DNA from: Psychroserpens jangbogonensis
GTDB lineage: Bacteria; Bacteroidota; Bacteroidia; Flavobacteriales; Flavobacteriaceae
DNA: 64,000 nt
Reading direction: 5' to 3'
Assembly: GCF_000797465.1 (NCBI RefSeq)
Contig: NZ_JSWG01000015.1
Coordinates: 62,001-126,000 of the forward strand
Both the position numbers and the translations under genes were made by a program. Positions within the stretch are counted from its first letter, which is position 1, and each line of letters opens with the position of its first letter. Shown here piece by piece: positions 63,303-64,000 of the stretch. The notes beneath the pieces were generated by a model that worked only from the letters and a program-made list of their open reading frames with translations, did no database searches and was not told where the DNA came from.

Positions 63303-64000
63303 TTAGTTTCTTAAAGGTTTTCCAGTTTTCAACATATGCTGAATTCTTTCTAAAGTTTTGCGTTCAGTACAAAGTGATAAGAACGCTTCACGCTCTAGAT
63401 CTAATAAGTATTGTTCGCTGACTAAAGTTGGTTCAGATAAATCTCCACCTGCCATAACATAGGCTAACTTATTCGCTATTTTCTTATCATGTTCACTTAT
63501 GTAATGACTCGCATGCATAGAATCTGTTCCTACTAAGAACATACTTAAAGCTTGTTTACCAAGTACTTTAATATCTTTTCGTTTTACAGGTTGTGTATAT
63601 CCAGCATCTGCCATTAATTTTGCATGTGATTTTGCTGTAGCAATTTGTCGGTCTTTATTAACAACTACAATATCCTTTCCTTTCTGAAGGATACCTAAAT
63701 CAAACGCTTCGTAAGCTGAAGTCGCTACTTTAGCCATTCCAATGGTTAAGAAATACTCTTGCAATACATTTAATTCAACATCTCCTTTTTTGAAAATATC
63801 TTGAGCTCTTAAAGCCATTTCTTTAGAACCTCCACCGCCAGGAATCACACCAACACCAAACTCTACAAGTCCGATATAAGTTTCTGCTGCTGCAACAACT
63901 TTGTCGGCATGCATTGATAACTCACATCCACCACCAAGAGCCATTCCGTGAGGAGCAGAAATTGTTGGAATAGAGGAGTAGCGCATGCGCATCATTGTAT
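63303..64000 (-). CDS. Multifunctional 3-hydroxyacyl-CoA dehydrogenase/enoyl-CoA hydratase, partial
   Basis: The last ~232 codons of a gene that runs off the right edge; an internal ATG at 63995 is not its start. The visible part is a crotonase-fold domain: APHGMALGGGCELSMHAD (oxyanion hole) and GLVEFGVGVIPGGGGSKEMA (catalytic Glu region), followed by a C-terminal helical part. In Bacteroidota the hydratase domain is the C-terminal half of a FadB-like protein whose N-terminal half is the dehydrogenase; the latter is outside the window. Confidence 0.88.
   Translation of the reverse strand, partial: TMMRMRYSSIPTISAPHGMALGGGCELSMHADKVVAAAETYIGLVEFGVGVIPGGGGSKEMALRAQDIFKKGDVELNVLQEYFLTIGMAKVATSAYEAFDLGILQKGKDIVVVNKDRQIATAKSHAKLMADAGYTQPVKRKDIKVLGKQALSMFLVGTDSMHASHYISEHDKKIANKLAYVMAGGDLSEPTLVSEQYLLDLEREAFLSLCTERKTLERIQHMLKTGKPLRN

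Overview
The window looks like a marine Flavobacteriaceae (Bacteroidota) chromosome. The evidence is the AT-rich DNA, lipoproteins with a Cys followed by S/K/N/D runs, -7 promoter elements of the form TAnnTTTG, a fused ccoN-ccoO, a Sec-exported lipoprotein NosZ, a NirK with a cytochrome c tail, and a TonB-dependent copper receptor. The genus cannot be fixed from the sequence alone. No rRNA, tRNA, CRISPR array or insertion sequence was seen.

Layout. 1-5.3 kb is an accessory, cassette-like stretch. It holds a truncated HerA-type ATPase preceded by a PD-(D/E)XK (DUF4297-like) nuclease, a probable two-gene defence system, then unrecognised single genes separated by repeats and attC-like hairpins. 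5.3-12.8 kb carries SodC and a low-oxygen set: two universal stress proteins, a CBS protein, a GCS2-CBS fusion with an aspartoacylase-like partner, and a PPOx-fold protein. 12.9-23.6 kb (mostly minus strand) is the cbb3 oxidase operon ccoS-NO-Q-P-G-H-safE, then ccoI-hemN, with a divergent Crp/Fnr regulator. 23.6-26.9 kb is one large secreted beta-propeller protein. 27.1-38.1 kb is the clade II nitrous oxide reductase cluster plus a copper-uptake module. 38.4-50.5 kb is nirK-nirV-sco-norCB-porin, norQDEF, a heme-copper-oxidase-like membrane protein, the di-iron repair protein Ric and an NsrR-like Rrf2 regulator. 50.7-53.3 kb is a second VWA/AAA+ pair. 53.3-64 kb is general metabolism: peptidase, esterase, a BlaI/BlaR1-type pair whose sensor is fused to an amidase, and a fatty-acid oxidation operon that runs off the right edge.

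How it fits together. Eight copies of a 14-bp palindrome (ATGAYA-N2-TRTCAT) lie upstream of the low-oxygen and denitrification genes. Ten promoter readings from these boxes have a -7 element exactly 22 nt from the box edge, which is the geometry of an activator bound near -41.5. The Fnr-like protein encoded at 22918 is the obvious candidate activator. A second palindrome (AGGACAA-N2-TTGTCCT) lies just downstream of the predicted nirK start, in the rrf2 promoter and, degenerate, in the ric promoter; the Rrf2 protein at 50093 is its likely reader. The window therefore encodes nitrite to NO to N2O to N2 respiration, high-affinity oxygen respiration, copper supply for both, NO damage repair, and the two regulators that would join them. 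Nitrate reductase is not in the window.
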